DNA of 64,000 nucleotides from Vibrio sp. STUT-A11 (GTDB lineage: Bacteria; Pseudomonadota; Gammaproteobacteria; Enterobacterales; Vibrionaceae). Every line of letters begins with the position of its first letter. Positions within the stretch are counted from its first letter, which is position 1. Below the pieces are notes generated by a model, which saw only the letters and a program-made list of their open reading frames with translations, was not told where the DNA came from and did not search any database. The stretch is taken from positions 1,550,001-1,614,000 of the forward strand of contig NZ_AP026763.1 of the NCBI RefSeq assembly GCF_026000435.1, given 5' to 3'. Below are positions 1 through 7,755 of the stretch, piece by piece. A program made the translations under genes and the position numbers.

Positions 1-240
1 GTTGAGTCTCAAGGTAGTTTTATTTTGGAGTCAAAAACTCTCTCCGGCACAGACTATCGTGTTTATGATGGTGACAGACGATCATTAGGTATCACTGAAT
101 ACCGTTTTGTAGACGATGATTTCAATCTTTTATGCTCACTTGGTTTGCTCATGCTCGATTTCAACGGTTCAGGAAGTCGAATGTTTCGTGTGACAAGAAG
201 TGCAGTTAAGTATATCGCGCAGGTTGATGGGCGGTTATAA
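1..240 (+). CDS. hypothetical cassette protein, 3' part only
   Basis: The reading frame is open from the first base of the window and stops with TAA at 238-240, giving 79 C-terminal residues; the true start lies to the left. The stop overlaps the beginning of the next attC site, the normal position for a cassette gene. The visible part is a soluble-looking mix of acidic and aromatic residues, with no signal peptide and no motif I recognise. Function is unknown. It belongs to the first, incomplete cassette of the array. Confidence 0.5.
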   Translation, partial: VESQGSFILESKTLSGTDYRVYDGDRRSLGITEYRFVDDDFNLLCSLGLLMLDFNGSGSRMFRVTRSAVKYIAQVDGRL

Positions 241-358
241 CAAATTGTTCAAGAGGGATTCGCAACGCGTGGCATTTTTACTGTGCGTTGGTTTTAGTGA
301 TTAAGGTGGTATGCTGAGGCATCGGTATTGCGTTGCTCACCCCTTAACAAGGCGTTAG
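238..358 (+). repeat. attC site 1
   Basis: VCR-type recombination site of about 120 bp. It begins with TAACAAA, carries the inner block around CAACGCGTGGC and ends with the core GCGTTAG. It marks the end of the first, partial cassette. Confidence 0.9.
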
Positions 359-785
359 TACGGGTTTTGACATCAAAGGTCATAAGTTTTGGTGTTTATC
401 TGTTTTGGCGCTCATATTTACACCGTCAAGTTAGTGCCTTTCACGTTCTTTCCGGTGGCACTATATGCGGAGTGTTCGCTTTGATTTCACCGTTTACGGT
501 TTCTAACTCTTAGCCTATTTCTTTGGCGCTTCTTCATTTTTGTGGCGGCTTCTGAGTGAATCTTGGTTGCTATTGGTGCTGCCGTCGGAGTGCGAGGATC
601 GAATCCTTTTCTAATTTGAAGCCAGTTGAAGTAGGGTATTTCGGTGTGGTTTTCTTCTAGCCAACTTTCGTCTCTCAAAGACGGTAAAGTTTTGTAGCTG
701 TCCGTCTCACTTCAGTGTTCAAAGCCTTTCATATCATCTCATTTTTCAATATCTTGGAGCGCATAAATAGAAGTAGCGCATGTAC
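359..785 (+). other. ORF-less cassette, family A copy 1
   Basis: This cassette has no credible coding sequence. Open frames on both strands are short, lack ribosome sites and are not conserved between copies. The same cassette type recurs at 10247, 11407 and 15842. The block best shared by all copies lies around 438-510 here and includes CACGTTCTTTCCGGTGGCAC followed by a TTTCACCGTTTACGG stretch. This first copy is the most diverged. It could encode a small RNA, carry a promoter for downstream cassettes, or be inert; the sequence does not decide. Confidence 0.6.
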
Positions 786-906
786 TAACAAATTGCTTAA
801 GAGTGATTCGTAACGCGTGGCATTTTTACTATGCGGTGGCTTTGGTGATTAAGGCGCTGTGCGGTAGCTTTTGCATTGCGTTACTCACACCTTAGCAAGG
901 CGTTAT
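786..906 (+). repeat. attC site 2
   Basis: VCR-type site starting TAACAAATTG and ending in GCGTTAT, with the internal block TAACGCGTGGC. It separates ORF-less cassette A1 from the ClbS-like cassette. Confidence 0.9.
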
Positions 907-922
907 GTGAATGGAGGTCAAA

Positions 923-1432
923 ATGTCTTCTGTGCCAAGAAATAAGGATGAATTGGAGTTGGCTATAAACTCAATATTTCCGAAACTCATGGCTGACTAT
1001 CGTTCAATTCCGGAAAGCGAAGCTCGCAAACCTGGAGTAGAGGGAAACGTCAAAGGTACAGTCATTAGCGTTAGTGATACAGTGGCTTACTTGATTGGTT
1101 GGGGAAAACTCGTTCTAAAATGGCATCACTTAAGATCTCAAAACCAACATGTTGATTTCCCGGAAACTGGTTATAAATGGAACCAATTAGGCTCACTCGC
1201 TGAAAGCTTCCACGAAGAGTACTGTGAGTGGAAATATGATGATTTACTCATTGAGCTTGAGTCTACAGTTAACGAGATACTTTTACTCATTTCAAGCTTA
1301 AGTGACCATGATTTGTATGGTGTTGCGTGGTATGAACAATGGACTTTGGGGCGCATGATTCAGTTTAATACATCATCACCTATGAAAAATATGCGTACAA
1401 AAGTTCGGCGTTTCAATCGAGAATTCACATAA
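923..1432 (+). CDS. ClbS/DfsB-like four-helix-bundle protein
   Basis: This 169-residue protein has the layout of the ClbS/DfsB (DUF1706) family: an N-terminal NKDELELAIN helix with a FPKLM segment, a central HVDFPETGYKWNQL stretch, then an EEYCEWKYDDLLIEL helix and a LGRMIQFNTSSPMKNM segment near the end. ClbS protects colibactin producers by hydrolysing the toxin's cyclopropane warhead. Most cassette homologues are untested, so a protective role is inference. I chose ATG 923 because GGAGG (913-917) lies just upstream; an in-frame ATG at 911 would contain that ribosome site. It is the only gene of its cassette, and its stop runs into attC 3. Confidence 0.75.
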   Translation: MSSVPRNKDELELAINSIFPKLMADYRSIPESEARKPGVEGNVKGTVISVSDTVAYLIGWGKLVLKWHHLRSQNQHVDFPETGYKWNQLGSLAESFHEEYCEWKYDDLLIELESTVNEILLLISSLSDHDLYGVAWYEQWTLGRMIQFNTSSPMKNMRTKVRRFNREFT

Positions 1433-1546
1433 CAAACTGTTTAAGAGTGATTCGCAACGCGTGGCATTTTTATTATGCGTTGGTTTTAGTGTTTAAGGTG
1501 GTATGCGGCGGCTTCGGTATTGCGTTGCTCACACCTTAACAGGGCG

Positions 1547-2880
1547 CTGGCGGATCCCCTCATAATTCACCTAAGCCACAAGTGTGTGTGAGACGTTGAT
1601 ATTCCAACATAGCCCAATGATATTGGGATCCTTTTATTTGGTATCTCCGATGACAACGTACCTCTTTACCCAGTCTAGGGATGGATAGTACTCGGCGATG
1701 TTTGATGGTGTTGGCTTGGAAGTCATAATGCCATTGAGCTTGCATGGCGATTAAGCCATTCCACCACATGATGATTTCTGCCATTAGCGCCATGAGCAGC
1801 AGGATATCGATACGATTCGTACAGCGAGTTCGATTGTGGCGCAGTGCCAATCCGTAAGCGGGGCTTTTTAGATCTCGAAACGACTCTTCAATCTGCATTC
1901 TTTTGGCGTATAAGCGAGTGATTTTAACGCCATTCAATACCTGATTGGGGATGTTTGTTACTAGAAGCCAAGGCTCTTTTGCACCTTTGTGGAATACTTT
2001 TCCTGCTGAATGCTTTTGGCAGGTTCGGCTGTGTCGATGGGGTTTTCTGCCTTTAGGTTGACTCTTGTATAAGTAGGCAAAGCATGTGAGCGGCGAACGC
2101 CGTGCTAATTGGCTTTCCCCTAAAAACTGCGGCGTGTCAGTTGCCTGAGGATAGAAGGTCTTGTTCCATTGCCAAGGTGCATCACCACATTTGATCGAGA
2201 CTTCGCCACGTACGCGTCCCAACCAGAACCAACCTTTATTGGCGACTTGCCGAAACCATGTATTTCTAAATCCAGCATCCGAGACAATGATAGGAGTGCA
2301 GCCTTCGGGCAGGAGCGTTTGAAGCTTATCGAGAAAGTATTGATGGCTCTTTGGAGAGTTGTAGTTTTTGTATTCAAACGCCTGCTCATAAAGCGTGACG
2401 GCTCGACCTTTAACGGCGACTGAAGCGCGCAATGTCATATAACGTAGCTGCTCACGAACATCTGACCAATCAACGAGCACCACAGGAAAAGGGTTGGCAC
2501 GGGTAATAAAGGACGCATGCCACCTATAAATGGCGTCTTTTTCACGGTGTAGGTTGCGATTACCGAGCAATCGGTCGATACGTTTAATCGCATGCTTTAC
2601 GGTGGTATCGGTGTCGAGTGCGCGCCCAATTTTGGTCAATGTGAGATCAGAGCCGTCGAGTACAGTTTTGGTTGCAAGCATCAGAGATCTCAGTCGTTTT
2701 TTGTGAATGTCAGGGCATTGATTCTCGAGAGTTTGCTGTAGAATTTGAATGTCGCGCATCGTTAGGGTTCCCTATTAAATCCATTTAATCAGGTGTGTTT
2801 TTGGCGAAATTCATTAGATCAGAATGAGCGATGCGCGTCTACTCATTGTTTTATATAGAAATTATGAGGGGATTCGTAAG
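1547..2880 (-). mobile_element. IS4-family (IS10 group) insertion sequence, copy 1
   Basis: This 1,334-bp element has imperfect terminal inverted repeats: CTGGCGGATCCCC at the left and, reading inward from the right, CTTACGAATCCCC, both continuing TCATAATT. It is flanked by a perfect 9-bp duplication AACAGGGCG (1538-1546 and 2881-2889), the duplication length typical of IS10. It encodes one transposase on the minus strand. The insertion lies at the 3' core of attC 3, just before GTTA. Confidence 0.93.
1560..2759 (-). CDS. IS10-type DDE transposase
   Basis: This 399-residue IS4-family transposase closely follows the IS10/Tn10 enzyme (about 402 residues). Visible catalytic landmarks are the first Asp in VLVDWSD, the second in IIVSDAGF, and the glutamate in the Y-x2-R-x3-E-x6-K signature YAKRMQIEESFRDLK. 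The N-terminal IKRIDRLLGNRNLH block is also characteristic. The gene fills almost the whole element. Its product is identical to that of the copy at 7769. It appears intact and would carry out cut-and-paste transposition through hairpin intermediates, as known for the family. Confidence 0.95.
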   Translation of the reverse strand: MRDIQILQQTLENQCPDIHKKRLRSLMLATKTVLDGSDLTLTKIGRALDTDTTVKHAIKRIDRLLGNRNLHREKDAIYRWHASFITRANPFPVVLVDWSDVREQLRYMTLRASVAVKGRAVTLYEQAFEYKNYNSPKSHQYFLDKLQTLLPEGCTPIIVSDAGFRNTWFRQVANKGWFWLGRVRGEVSIKCGDAPWQWNKTFYPQATDTPQFLGESQLARRSPLTCFAYLYKSQPKGRKPHRHSRTCQKHSAGKVFHKGAKEPWLLVTNIPNQVLNGVKITRLYAKRMQIEESFRDLKSPAYGLALRHNRTRCTNRIDILLLMALMAEIIMWWNGLIAMQAQWHYDFQANTIKHRRVLSIPRLGKEVRCHRRYQIKGSQYHWAMLEYQRLTHTCGLGEL

Positions 2881-2889
2881 AACAGGGCG

Positions 2890-3207
2890 TTATATGCCAG
2901 TAATCAGGAAGTCGATAGCAGCAATAATCTCGTTTCTAAAAGTGCTCAAATCATTTACCGGATCACGTAAAATCTTAGTTGGCACACTCGCCATTTGGTG
3001 AGTTAGGATTACGAAGTCACCTTCATCAATGTGGATCACTGGGCATAGGTGAGTAGGGGCTTTCTTCTCTAACATTTCAACCGGTGTTAATGGAATCACC
3101 AGCCGGGTATTCAGTGTATCAAGCATTTCACTTTGAACATCAACAAAGTATGGGTAAGCGGTAGCAGTGCTTTTATCGTTATTTTGGTATAGTGAAAATT
3201 GTGACAT
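2890..3207 (-). CDS. ccdB: CcdB-family toxin
   Basis: This 105-residue protein matches F-plasmid CcdB along its length: FVDVQSEMLDTLNTRLVIPL near the N-terminus, CPVIHIDEGDFVILTHQMASVP in the middle, and a C-terminus IDFLITGI resembling the NLMFWGI tail of CcdB. CcdB poisons DNA gyrase; the C-terminal Trp of the F protein is replaced here, although the Gly-Ile ending remains. The gene overlaps ccdA by one base (TAATG) and runs against the cassette array, so it needs its own promoter. Its TAA stop is supplied by the TTA of the attC core at 2890-2892, so the coding sequence ends exactly at the cassette boundary. Confidence 0.9.
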   Translation of the reverse strand: MSQFSLYQNNDKSTATAYPYFVDVQSEMLDTLNTRLVIPLTPVEMLEKKAPTHLCPVIHIDEGDFVILTHQMASVPTKILRDPVNDLSTFRNEIIAAIDFLITGI

Positions 3208-3452
3208 TAGAATACTCGGTAAGAATCAGAAAACAGACCGTGATTTTCGGTTAGTTCATTGCAAGCGTTGATAGCATCTGCATTTTGCTCTAACCACTCA
3301 GTCTTACGGCGCTGATTTACTTCTTTTTCAAGGGCTTTTTCCATTGTTGCCGAGAGGTTTATGTTTAGGCGCTTAGCTTCAGCGAGTAACTCGCTATTTA
3401 AGCTTAAGTTTGCAGCTTTCTTGGGTGCTTGCGTACTATATGCGTTTCTCAT
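3207..3452 (-). CDS. ccdA: CcdA-family antitoxin
   Basis: This 81-residue protein has the two-part CcdA layout. The N-terminal half, with KKAANLSLNSELLAEAKRLN, is a ribbon-helix-helix DNA-binding segment. The C-terminal half, with EWLEQNADAINACNELTENHGLFSD, is the flexible CcdB-binding tail. It is first gene of the operon and overlaps ccdB by one base, so the two are probably translationally coupled. The family represses its own promoter, which should lie at about 3453-3509 between the gene and attC 4. The operon likely stabilises this part of the array by post-segregational killing. Confidence 0.9.
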   Translation of the reverse strand: MRNAYSTQAPKKAANLSLNSELLAEAKRLNINLSATMEKALEKEVNQRRKTEWLEQNADAINACNELTENHGLFSDSYRVF

Positions 3453-3509
3453 GATAATTACCTATGCGTATTTATGGTGCGCATTAAGTATAGGCGCACA
3501 AAAGGCATA

Positions 3510-3630
3510 TAACAAACAATTTAAGAGTGATTCCCCACGCTTGGCATTTTTAGTTTGGGTTTAGTTTAGTGTTTACGGCGTCCTAGTTGAGTGCAGTGGT
3601 AGCGTGGCTCACACCTTAATTGGGCGTTAT
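3510..3630 (+). repeat. attC site 4
   Basis: VCR-type site from TAACAAACAA to GCGTTAT, ending the ccdAB cassette. Confidence 0.9.
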
Positions 3631-3637
3631 GAGGCAT

Positions 3638-4084
3638 ATGGATATTCAACTAATACAAATAGAAAATGATGAGTTTGAAAGTCTGTTCTCTGTTGTGAAA
3701 CAGGGAATTTATTCGCATGTTGATGCCGTCTTTGGCTGGTGTGATGAGTTCCAAGTCAATCGTTTAAAAAATGACTACGAGCCGCATTGGTTTCACTGGG
3801 TTTATCTCAATAACACGCAAGTTGGAATGCTATGCTTCAAGCCTTACGAAAACGCATTTCATGTACATTTACTCATTGTGTTTCCAGAATTTCAGAATCA
3901 GCAACTTGGTGGAAGGGTAATGAATGTGGTTCACGAAATGGCGCGAGAGCAAGGGCGTAGTCATGTAACCTTATCAAGTTTTACTAGAAACGAGTCAGCG
4001 GTAAGGTTTTACAAATCTCTTGGCTATAAGGTAACTGAAAGCGATGAAAACTTCCTTTCTTTGTCGCTTCAAGTTGCCTCATAA
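3638..4084 (+). CDS. GNAT-family N-acetyltransferase
   Basis: This 148-residue protein has the GNAT fold order. The acetyl-CoA-binding region is VFPEFQNQQLGGRVMNVVH (Q-x-x-x-G-G/R-x-x pattern), followed by HVTLSSFTRNESAVRFYKSLGYKV, the usual beta5/alpha4 motif with N, A and Y-x-x-x-G-Y/F. The substrate cannot be told. ATG 3638 is preferred, with GAGG at 3631-3634; an in-frame ATG at 3629 inside the attC end is possible. It is distantly similar to the GNAT cassette at 14565: both have an A-[VI]-F-G-W segment early in the protein. Confidence 0.85.
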   Translation: MDIQLIQIENDEFESLFSVVKQGIYSHVDAVFGWCDEFQVNRLKNDYEPHWFHWVYLNNTQVGMLCFKPYENAFHVHLLIVFPEFQNQQLGGRVMNVVHEMAREQGRSHVTLSSFTRNESAVRFYKSLGYKVTESDENFLSLSLQVAS

Positions 4085-4204
4085 CAAAGCGTTTAAGACG
4101 GATTCCCAACGCTTGGCATTTTCGGTTTGATTCAGCTTTAGTGTTTACGGCACAATGGTTTAGGTGTGGTGGTCTGCGTTGCTCACCACTTAACGCGGCG
4201 TTAG
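4082..4204 (+). repeat. attC site 5
   Basis: VCR-type site from TAACAAAGCG to GCGTTAG, overlapping the stop codon of the GNAT gene. Confidence 0.9.
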
Positions 4205-4694
4205 TTTGCAAGAGGAAAAACGCAGCTATATCGCAAGATCTAGTGGTAAAAGCTCAAAGTCGAAATTTTCGTATCGGCGTTCAATTTCAGTGTTAACTAG
4301 CGTGGTGAAAATCCAAAATTGGCATCGTTTCAACGGTTGATTTGTTCTTTGGTGCGGCGACTTTTGGGTTAACTGAGTTGAACTTTTTTGCTGAAACTCT
4401 GCTCGTTGAGTTTGTTGGTACAAAAGCCGATTTACTCGCTGAAATGACGTTTTCTCTGGTGTGGTGGGTTCCACGTGGTTTCAGTGACTTTGTTGAAAGT
4501 CCGCATTGTGAGATTGGTTTTCCAAAAGCGCTTTTTGGTGTTGTGAGTTCGTTTTCTGCGGCGTTGTTTGTTCCACGTGGTTTCATTGAGTAGCCGCTTT
4601 GAGACCACGCCTGACGTAAGTGCATCAAAGCACATAAAGTTTATTGTTTGCAAAGTTTAAAATAACGTAAAATCAACGCTTTGGGTCTGCAAAC
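4205..4694 (+). other. ORF-less cassette, family B copy 1
   Basis: This 490-bp cassette has no convincing gene: overlapping open frames occur on both strands in several phases, none with a ribosome site. It is repeated without visible change at 12578-13067, and a diverged relative lies at 11957-12455. It contains an imperfect internal direct repeat with a 102-bp period: GTTCCACGTGGTTTCA occurs at 4468-4483 and 4570-4585, and the preceding sequences (AAAAGC..., GTTTTCTC/GTTTTCTG) also align. An RNA or regulatory role is possible but unproven. Confidence 0.6.
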
Positions 4695-4815
4695 TAACAA
4701 ACTGCTCAAGAGGGATTCGCAACGCGTGGCATTTTCACTATGCGTTGAATTTAGTGATTAAGGCGGTATGCGGCGGCTACAGTATTGCGTTGCTCACCCC
4801 TTAGCAGGGCGTTAT
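4695..4815 (+). repeat. attC site 6
   Basis: VCR-type site from TAACAAACTG to GCGTTAT. The same site reappears at 13068, where it is split by an IS. Confidence 0.9.
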
Positions 4816-4822
4816 ACCGCAA

Positions 4823-5113
4823 TCAATCATCTAACCTTTTCATAGCTTTACAGTAAACATCGCTACGTTCGCGTTTCCCGACAGCTAAGACGGTTACAAT
4901 GATGACATCGTCTTCAACTTTGTAGACGAGACGGTAGCCCGATTGCCGCAACTTAATTTTATACATGTTGTCAGCTCCAGAAAGCTTTGAAGCCGGAACA
5001 TGTGGGTTATCTAAGCGCTCGATTAGCTTTTTCTTAAATTGTTGTTGCAGAGTAGAGCCAAGCTTCTTCCACTCTTTGAGTGCGCTCTTTTTAAAGTCGA
5101 GTTTATAGGTCAT
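4823..5113 (-). CDS. relE: RelE-family mRNA interferase toxin
   Basis: This 96-residue protein aligns end to end with E. coli RelE: LDFKKSALKEWKKLGS at the N-terminus, DNMYKIKLRQSGYRLVYKV in the core, and VLAVGKRERSDVY at the C-terminus with the basic and Tyr residues used for ribosome-dependent mRNA cleavage. I start at ATG 5113, which matches the length of E. coli RelE; another ATG lies one codon upstream. It overlaps the antitoxin gene by about 11 bases and runs against the array. The usual function is ribosome-bound A-site mRNA cleavage. Confidence 0.9.
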   Translation of the reverse strand: MTYKLDFKKSALKEWKKLGSTLQQQFKKKLIERLDNPHVPASKLSGADNMYKIKLRQSGYRLVYKVEDDVIIVTVLAVGKRERSDVYCKAMKRLDD

Positions 5114-5351
5114 CAATATTTACCGAAATGCTCTCTTCAGATTCACGCTCTTTAGCGATAGCTAGTAGTTCAAGATCTTCGAGTCTGTCCATCATCATTT
5201 CGTACGCTTCGGCAGGTACGCAATAAAATGCTGGCTCATTTCGGTTTAGTACAGCAACAGGTTCGCCGTAAGCACTAGTTGCAACTTTCATAGGGTTAGC
5301 TTTCAACTCAGTAATGCTTGCAGCAACATCGGCTAAAATTCTAGTAGTCAT
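5103..5351 (-). CDS. Phd/YefM- or RelB-type antitoxin
   Basis: This 82-residue protein begins MTTRILADVAASITELKANP and contains GEPVAVLNRNEPAFYCVPAEAYE, a Phd/YefM-like DNA-binding N-terminal region. The acidic C-terminal tail (ERESEESISVNIDDL) is the expected toxin-binding part. It lies directly upstream of relE with overlapping ends and should both neutralise the toxin and repress the operon. The promoter probably lies in the short space 5352-5408. Toxin of the RelE family paired with an antitoxin of this type is a common vibrio cassette. Confidence 0.88.
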   Translation of the reverse strand: MTTRILADVAASITELKANPMKVATSAYGEPVAVLNRNEPAFYCVPAEAYEMMMDRLEDLELLAIAKERESEESISVNIDDL

Positions 5352-5408
5352 ATAATAGGTCTCTTAAGTGGTCTTTATGTTGGTCATTTTAGCCTCAACC
5401 AAGCGGTA

Positions 5409-5531
5409 TAACAAGGCGTTTAAGACGGATTCCCAACGCTCGGCATTTTCGGTTTGCTTCATCTTTGGTGTTTACGGCACAATACTTCAAATGTAGTGGT
5501 ATGCGTTGCTCACCACTTAACGCGGCGTTAT
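5409..5531 (+). repeat. attC site 7
   Basis: VCR-type site from TAACAAGGCG to GCGTTAT, ending the relBE-type cassette. Confidence 0.9.
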
Positions 5532-5548
5532 GCATTAATGAGGAAAAT

Positions 5549-6151
5549 ATGTGTTATATAAATGGTAAAAGTGGATTCGAGGATTTAGTTGACAAGAATG
5601 AGTTCGACGAAAAAGTGAAATTAGCATTGCCGACAGCAATTGATAGGTATAACGAAAGTCGGTATTTTGCACAGTTGCTTTCAGCATTGAAACCTAATGA
5701 ATCGAACATACCTCAAGCTAATTGGCTGTTAAGTGCTTTCTTTTCTGCTGTTATTTCTATTCGGGAAGCGGCTGAAATAGATATAACGTCGCGAGGCATA
5801 TCGAAAAGTGACTTTAATAAAATGGATATTGCTAAAGAGTTTTACCTACCATCGGATAGTCCTGACCCCTATGAAAATGACCCTCTAGCCGTAAACCGAA
5901 TGTTTCGCGATATAAGAAATCTGAGAGTTCATTTTGCGGTGCCTTTAGTAGAGATAAAGGATGGGAAGTGGAATCTACTCAAGATTGAGCAAAATACTTT
6001 TTTGAAATTAAAGCGTCGACAGACCACGGAGCAAGAAGCTACCGCTTTTTTTGAGTATAAGGAATCGAGTAGTTTTATTAAGGGGTTGTTTCAGCACTTG
6101 TTTGTTTTGTCGCTGGTAATTTCTAAGACAATCAAAGAGATAAATGCATAA
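5549..6151 (+). CDS. unrecognised cassette protein with HEPN-like motif
   Basis: This 200-residue soluble protein starts at ATG 5549, with GAGG at about 5540-5543. I do not recognise a family by overall sequence. One region, residues about 115-130 (NRMFRDIRNLRVHFA), has the R-x4-H spacing of HEPN ribonuclease-like domains in a helix that reads like the second HEPN helix. The earlier LLSAFFSAVISIREAAE helix fits the first. Both are suggestive only. HEPN proteins often serve as toxins or accessory nucleases. The protein is the only one in its cassette, and no partner is visible. Confidence 0.55.
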   Translation: MCYINGKSGFEDLVDKNEFDEKVKLALPTAIDRYNESRYFAQLLSALKPNESNIPQANWLLSAFFSAVISIREAAEIDITSRGISKSDFNKMDIAKEFYLPSDSPDPYENDPLAVNRMFRDIRNLRVHFAVPLVEIKDGKWNLLKIEQNTFLKLKRRQTTEQEATAFFEYKESSSFIKGLFQHLFVLSLVISKTIKEINA

Positions 6152-6271
6152 CAAGCAATTTAAGAGGGATTCACAACGCTCGGAATTTTGGCTTCTACTT
6201 CAAATTTAGTGTTTATGGCACAATGCTTTAGGTTGAGTGGTAGCGTTGTTCACCCCTTAATTGGGCGTTAT
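6149..6271 (+). repeat. attC site 8
   Basis: VCR-type site from TAACAAGCAA to GCGTTAT, overlapping the preceding stop codon. Its inner sequence is very like attC 11 and attC 12. Confidence 0.9.
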
Positions 6272-6368
6272 GTGCATGCGTCTGTTTGAACAAGCTCGCA
6301 ATGATTCTAGGTTTAGGGTGGCACTTTTCGTATTTCATAGAACAATCATGAGTAAAGGAGGTTCTATC

Positions 6369-6728
6369 ATGCGAAAAATTGAGTTTATGGGGTTTCCCCG
6401 AGCACTTTCTATGAGTCTTGCGTCATTGTTTGGCGGTGTATCAGTATTGCTAGTAATGCAGTTTGCCTTTTCGATAGAGCAAAACTTGTTTACCTATGGT
6501 GCAGTTCTAGTTGGTGCTATTTTTCAGTACGTAGGGACGGTGAAAAGAAGTGAAAGCAACCTGACAACGGATAACGACGATATTTATCTATTTGGCATTC
6601 CGGCTGCTTTAAGGTGTCAAAGTTCAATTTTGGGGAAGCGATATATTCGTATCACGCCTTTGACCTCAAATGGGTATCATAGGGTCAGGTCTATGAGTCT
6701 TGGGTATCAAAAAATGACTGGCAGTTGA
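6369..6728 (+). CDS. small membrane protein of unknown function
   Basis: This 119-residue protein starts at ATG 6369, placed by a strong Shine-Dalgarno AAAGGAGG ending at 6361. In-frame ATGs further upstream lack such a site and fall in or near attC. Residues about 12-33 and 38-58 form two hydrophobic segments, with a charged loop after them (GTVKRSESN). The C-terminal half is soluble (IPAALRCQSSILGKRYIRI). No family recognised. Confidence 0.55.
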   Translation: MRKIEFMGFPRALSMSLASLFGGVSVLLVMQFAFSIEQNLFTYGAVLVGAIFQYVGTVKRSESNLTTDNDDIYLFGIPAALRCQSSILGKRYIRITPLTSNGYHRVRSMSLGYQKMTGS

Positions 6729-6745
6729 TGTTGGAAAAATGCACA

Positions 6746-6837
6746 TAACAAAGCATTTAAGAGTGATTCGCAACGCTTGGCGTTTTCGCTTCGCTCAAGT
6801 ATAGCCAAGCGCCGCTCACACCTTAATGCGGCGTTAG
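6746..6837 (+). repeat. attC site 9, short variant
   Basis: Only 92 bp, about 30 bp shorter than the others, but it retains TAACAAAGCA, the AACGCTTGGC block, its partner GCCAAGCGCC, and the GCGTTAG end. The central variable loop is what has been reduced. Confidence 0.88.
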
Positions 6838-6929
6838 GAATTTGTGTTTCTTATAGCCTTCAATCTCCCTTGATAGACTGGTAAGCATAGCCTAATTTAA
6901 AGTAGTCTCTCGGTTTATTAATATATTAA

Positions 6930-6943
6930 GGGGGGGGGGGGGG
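6930..6943 (+). promoter_or_regulatory. G14 homopolymer directly before a start codon
   Basis: Fourteen consecutive G residues immediately precede the ATG at 6944, in the place of the ribosome-binding site (TTAA then the G tract). Slippage in the tract would change the spacing between Shine-Dalgarno-like sequence and start codon. Confidence 0.7.
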
Positions 6944-7639
6944 ATGGAAGTGATATGGTCAATACCTGTTCTAGTGATAATTTGGTGGTGTTTATTTCAA
7001 CTCCAAAGGTTGGGTGCTCTTGATCCGCATCATGTCGAAGCAACTCCGGGTAAATGGAGTACTCTAGTCAAGTCAGGAATCACTTTGTTTGCTTTACTTT
7101 TAATTCCTGGGCTGCATGAAATAAAACCTGAATGGGTTCCTTTCTTCTCGATGTTTGTTCTCGCCCAAACTGTTGCAGTAGCCTTTACCTCTCCAGACAA
7201 GTTTAGAGAGGACGAGCAACCAGATAAACTATTGAGGATATTGGAACCATATAAAAGTGCAATTGCAGGTGCATTTATAGCTAAGGTTCTTTCGATTGTT
7301 TTAGCGTTCGTTTTAGCTTGGCTTGTAGGTGACTGGTGGTTTCTAGCCCTTATAATTATCGGTTTTATGCTGATCAGTGGGAAAGGAATGACAGCCCTAT
7401 TAGTTATTCAGGCAGAAGATGGCGAGTTCTCATCTTTAACGGAAGAGGAAAGAGTAAGTAAAATGCACGAATGGGCCCCAGTGATTTCCAAAGGAAAACT
7501 AGCATATGCGGTTGGCTGCTCTGCATTTGGTGTGGTTTTATTTCAGTTTGCTAATTTAGAACCCGGAAATTGGATGGGCTGGTCAGGTTTACTTGGTGGA
7601 GCTTTAGTGAACGGTATCCTGTCGAGCATTCATTCCTAA
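6944..7639 (+). CDS. polytopic membrane protein of unknown function
   Basis: This 231-residue protein has about six hydrophobic segments: IWSIPVLVIIWWCLF at the N-terminus, GITLFALLLIPGL, VPFFSMFVLAQTVAVAF, IAKVLSIVLAFVLAWLV with WFLALIIIGFMLIS, and two near the C-terminus (LAYAVGCSAFGVVLF, GWSGLLGGALVNGIL). A charged loop with EDEQPDK and a second with EEERVSKMHE lie between them. I recognise no family. Translation starts directly after a run of 14 G residues, which may make expression phase-variable. It is the sole gene of its cassette, and its stop overlaps attC 10. Confidence 0.65.
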   Translation: MEVIWSIPVLVIIWWCLFQLQRLGALDPHHVEATPGKWSTLVKSGITLFALLLIPGLHEIKPEWVPFFSMFVLAQTVAVAFTSPDKFREDEQPDKLLRILEPYKSAIAGAFIAKVLSIVLAFVLAWLVGDWWFLALIIIGFMLISGKGMTALLVIQAEDGEFSSLTEEERVSKMHEWAPVISKGKLAYAVGCSAFGVVLFQFANLEPGNWMGWSGLLGGALVNGILSSIHS

Positions 7640-7755
7640 CAAAGCATTTAAGAGTGATTCCTAACGCTTGGCATTCTTCATTCCATCTTTGGGTTAAGTG
7701 TTTACGGTGGTATGGTTTGGTTTCGTGGTCGCGTTACTCACACCTTAATGCGGCG

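Larger units (their letters stand above)
1430..2893 (+). repeat. attC site 3, split by an IS
   Basis: The left part (1430-1546) runs from TAACAAACTG to AACAGGGCG. The IS10-like element occupies 1547-2880. The site resumes at 2881 with the duplicated 9 bp AACAGGGCG followed by TTATAT. Without the IS it would be a normal site ending GCGTTAT. Confidence 0.88.

Noticed and set aside
487..678. Open frames on either strand in ORF-less cassettes A and B
   Set aside because: They lack ribosome sites, overlap each other in several phases, and are not kept between diverged copies.
2120..2423. Short open frames inside the IS10-like transposase (both strands)
   Set aside because: Shadows of the transposase reading frame; repeated only because the IS is repeated.
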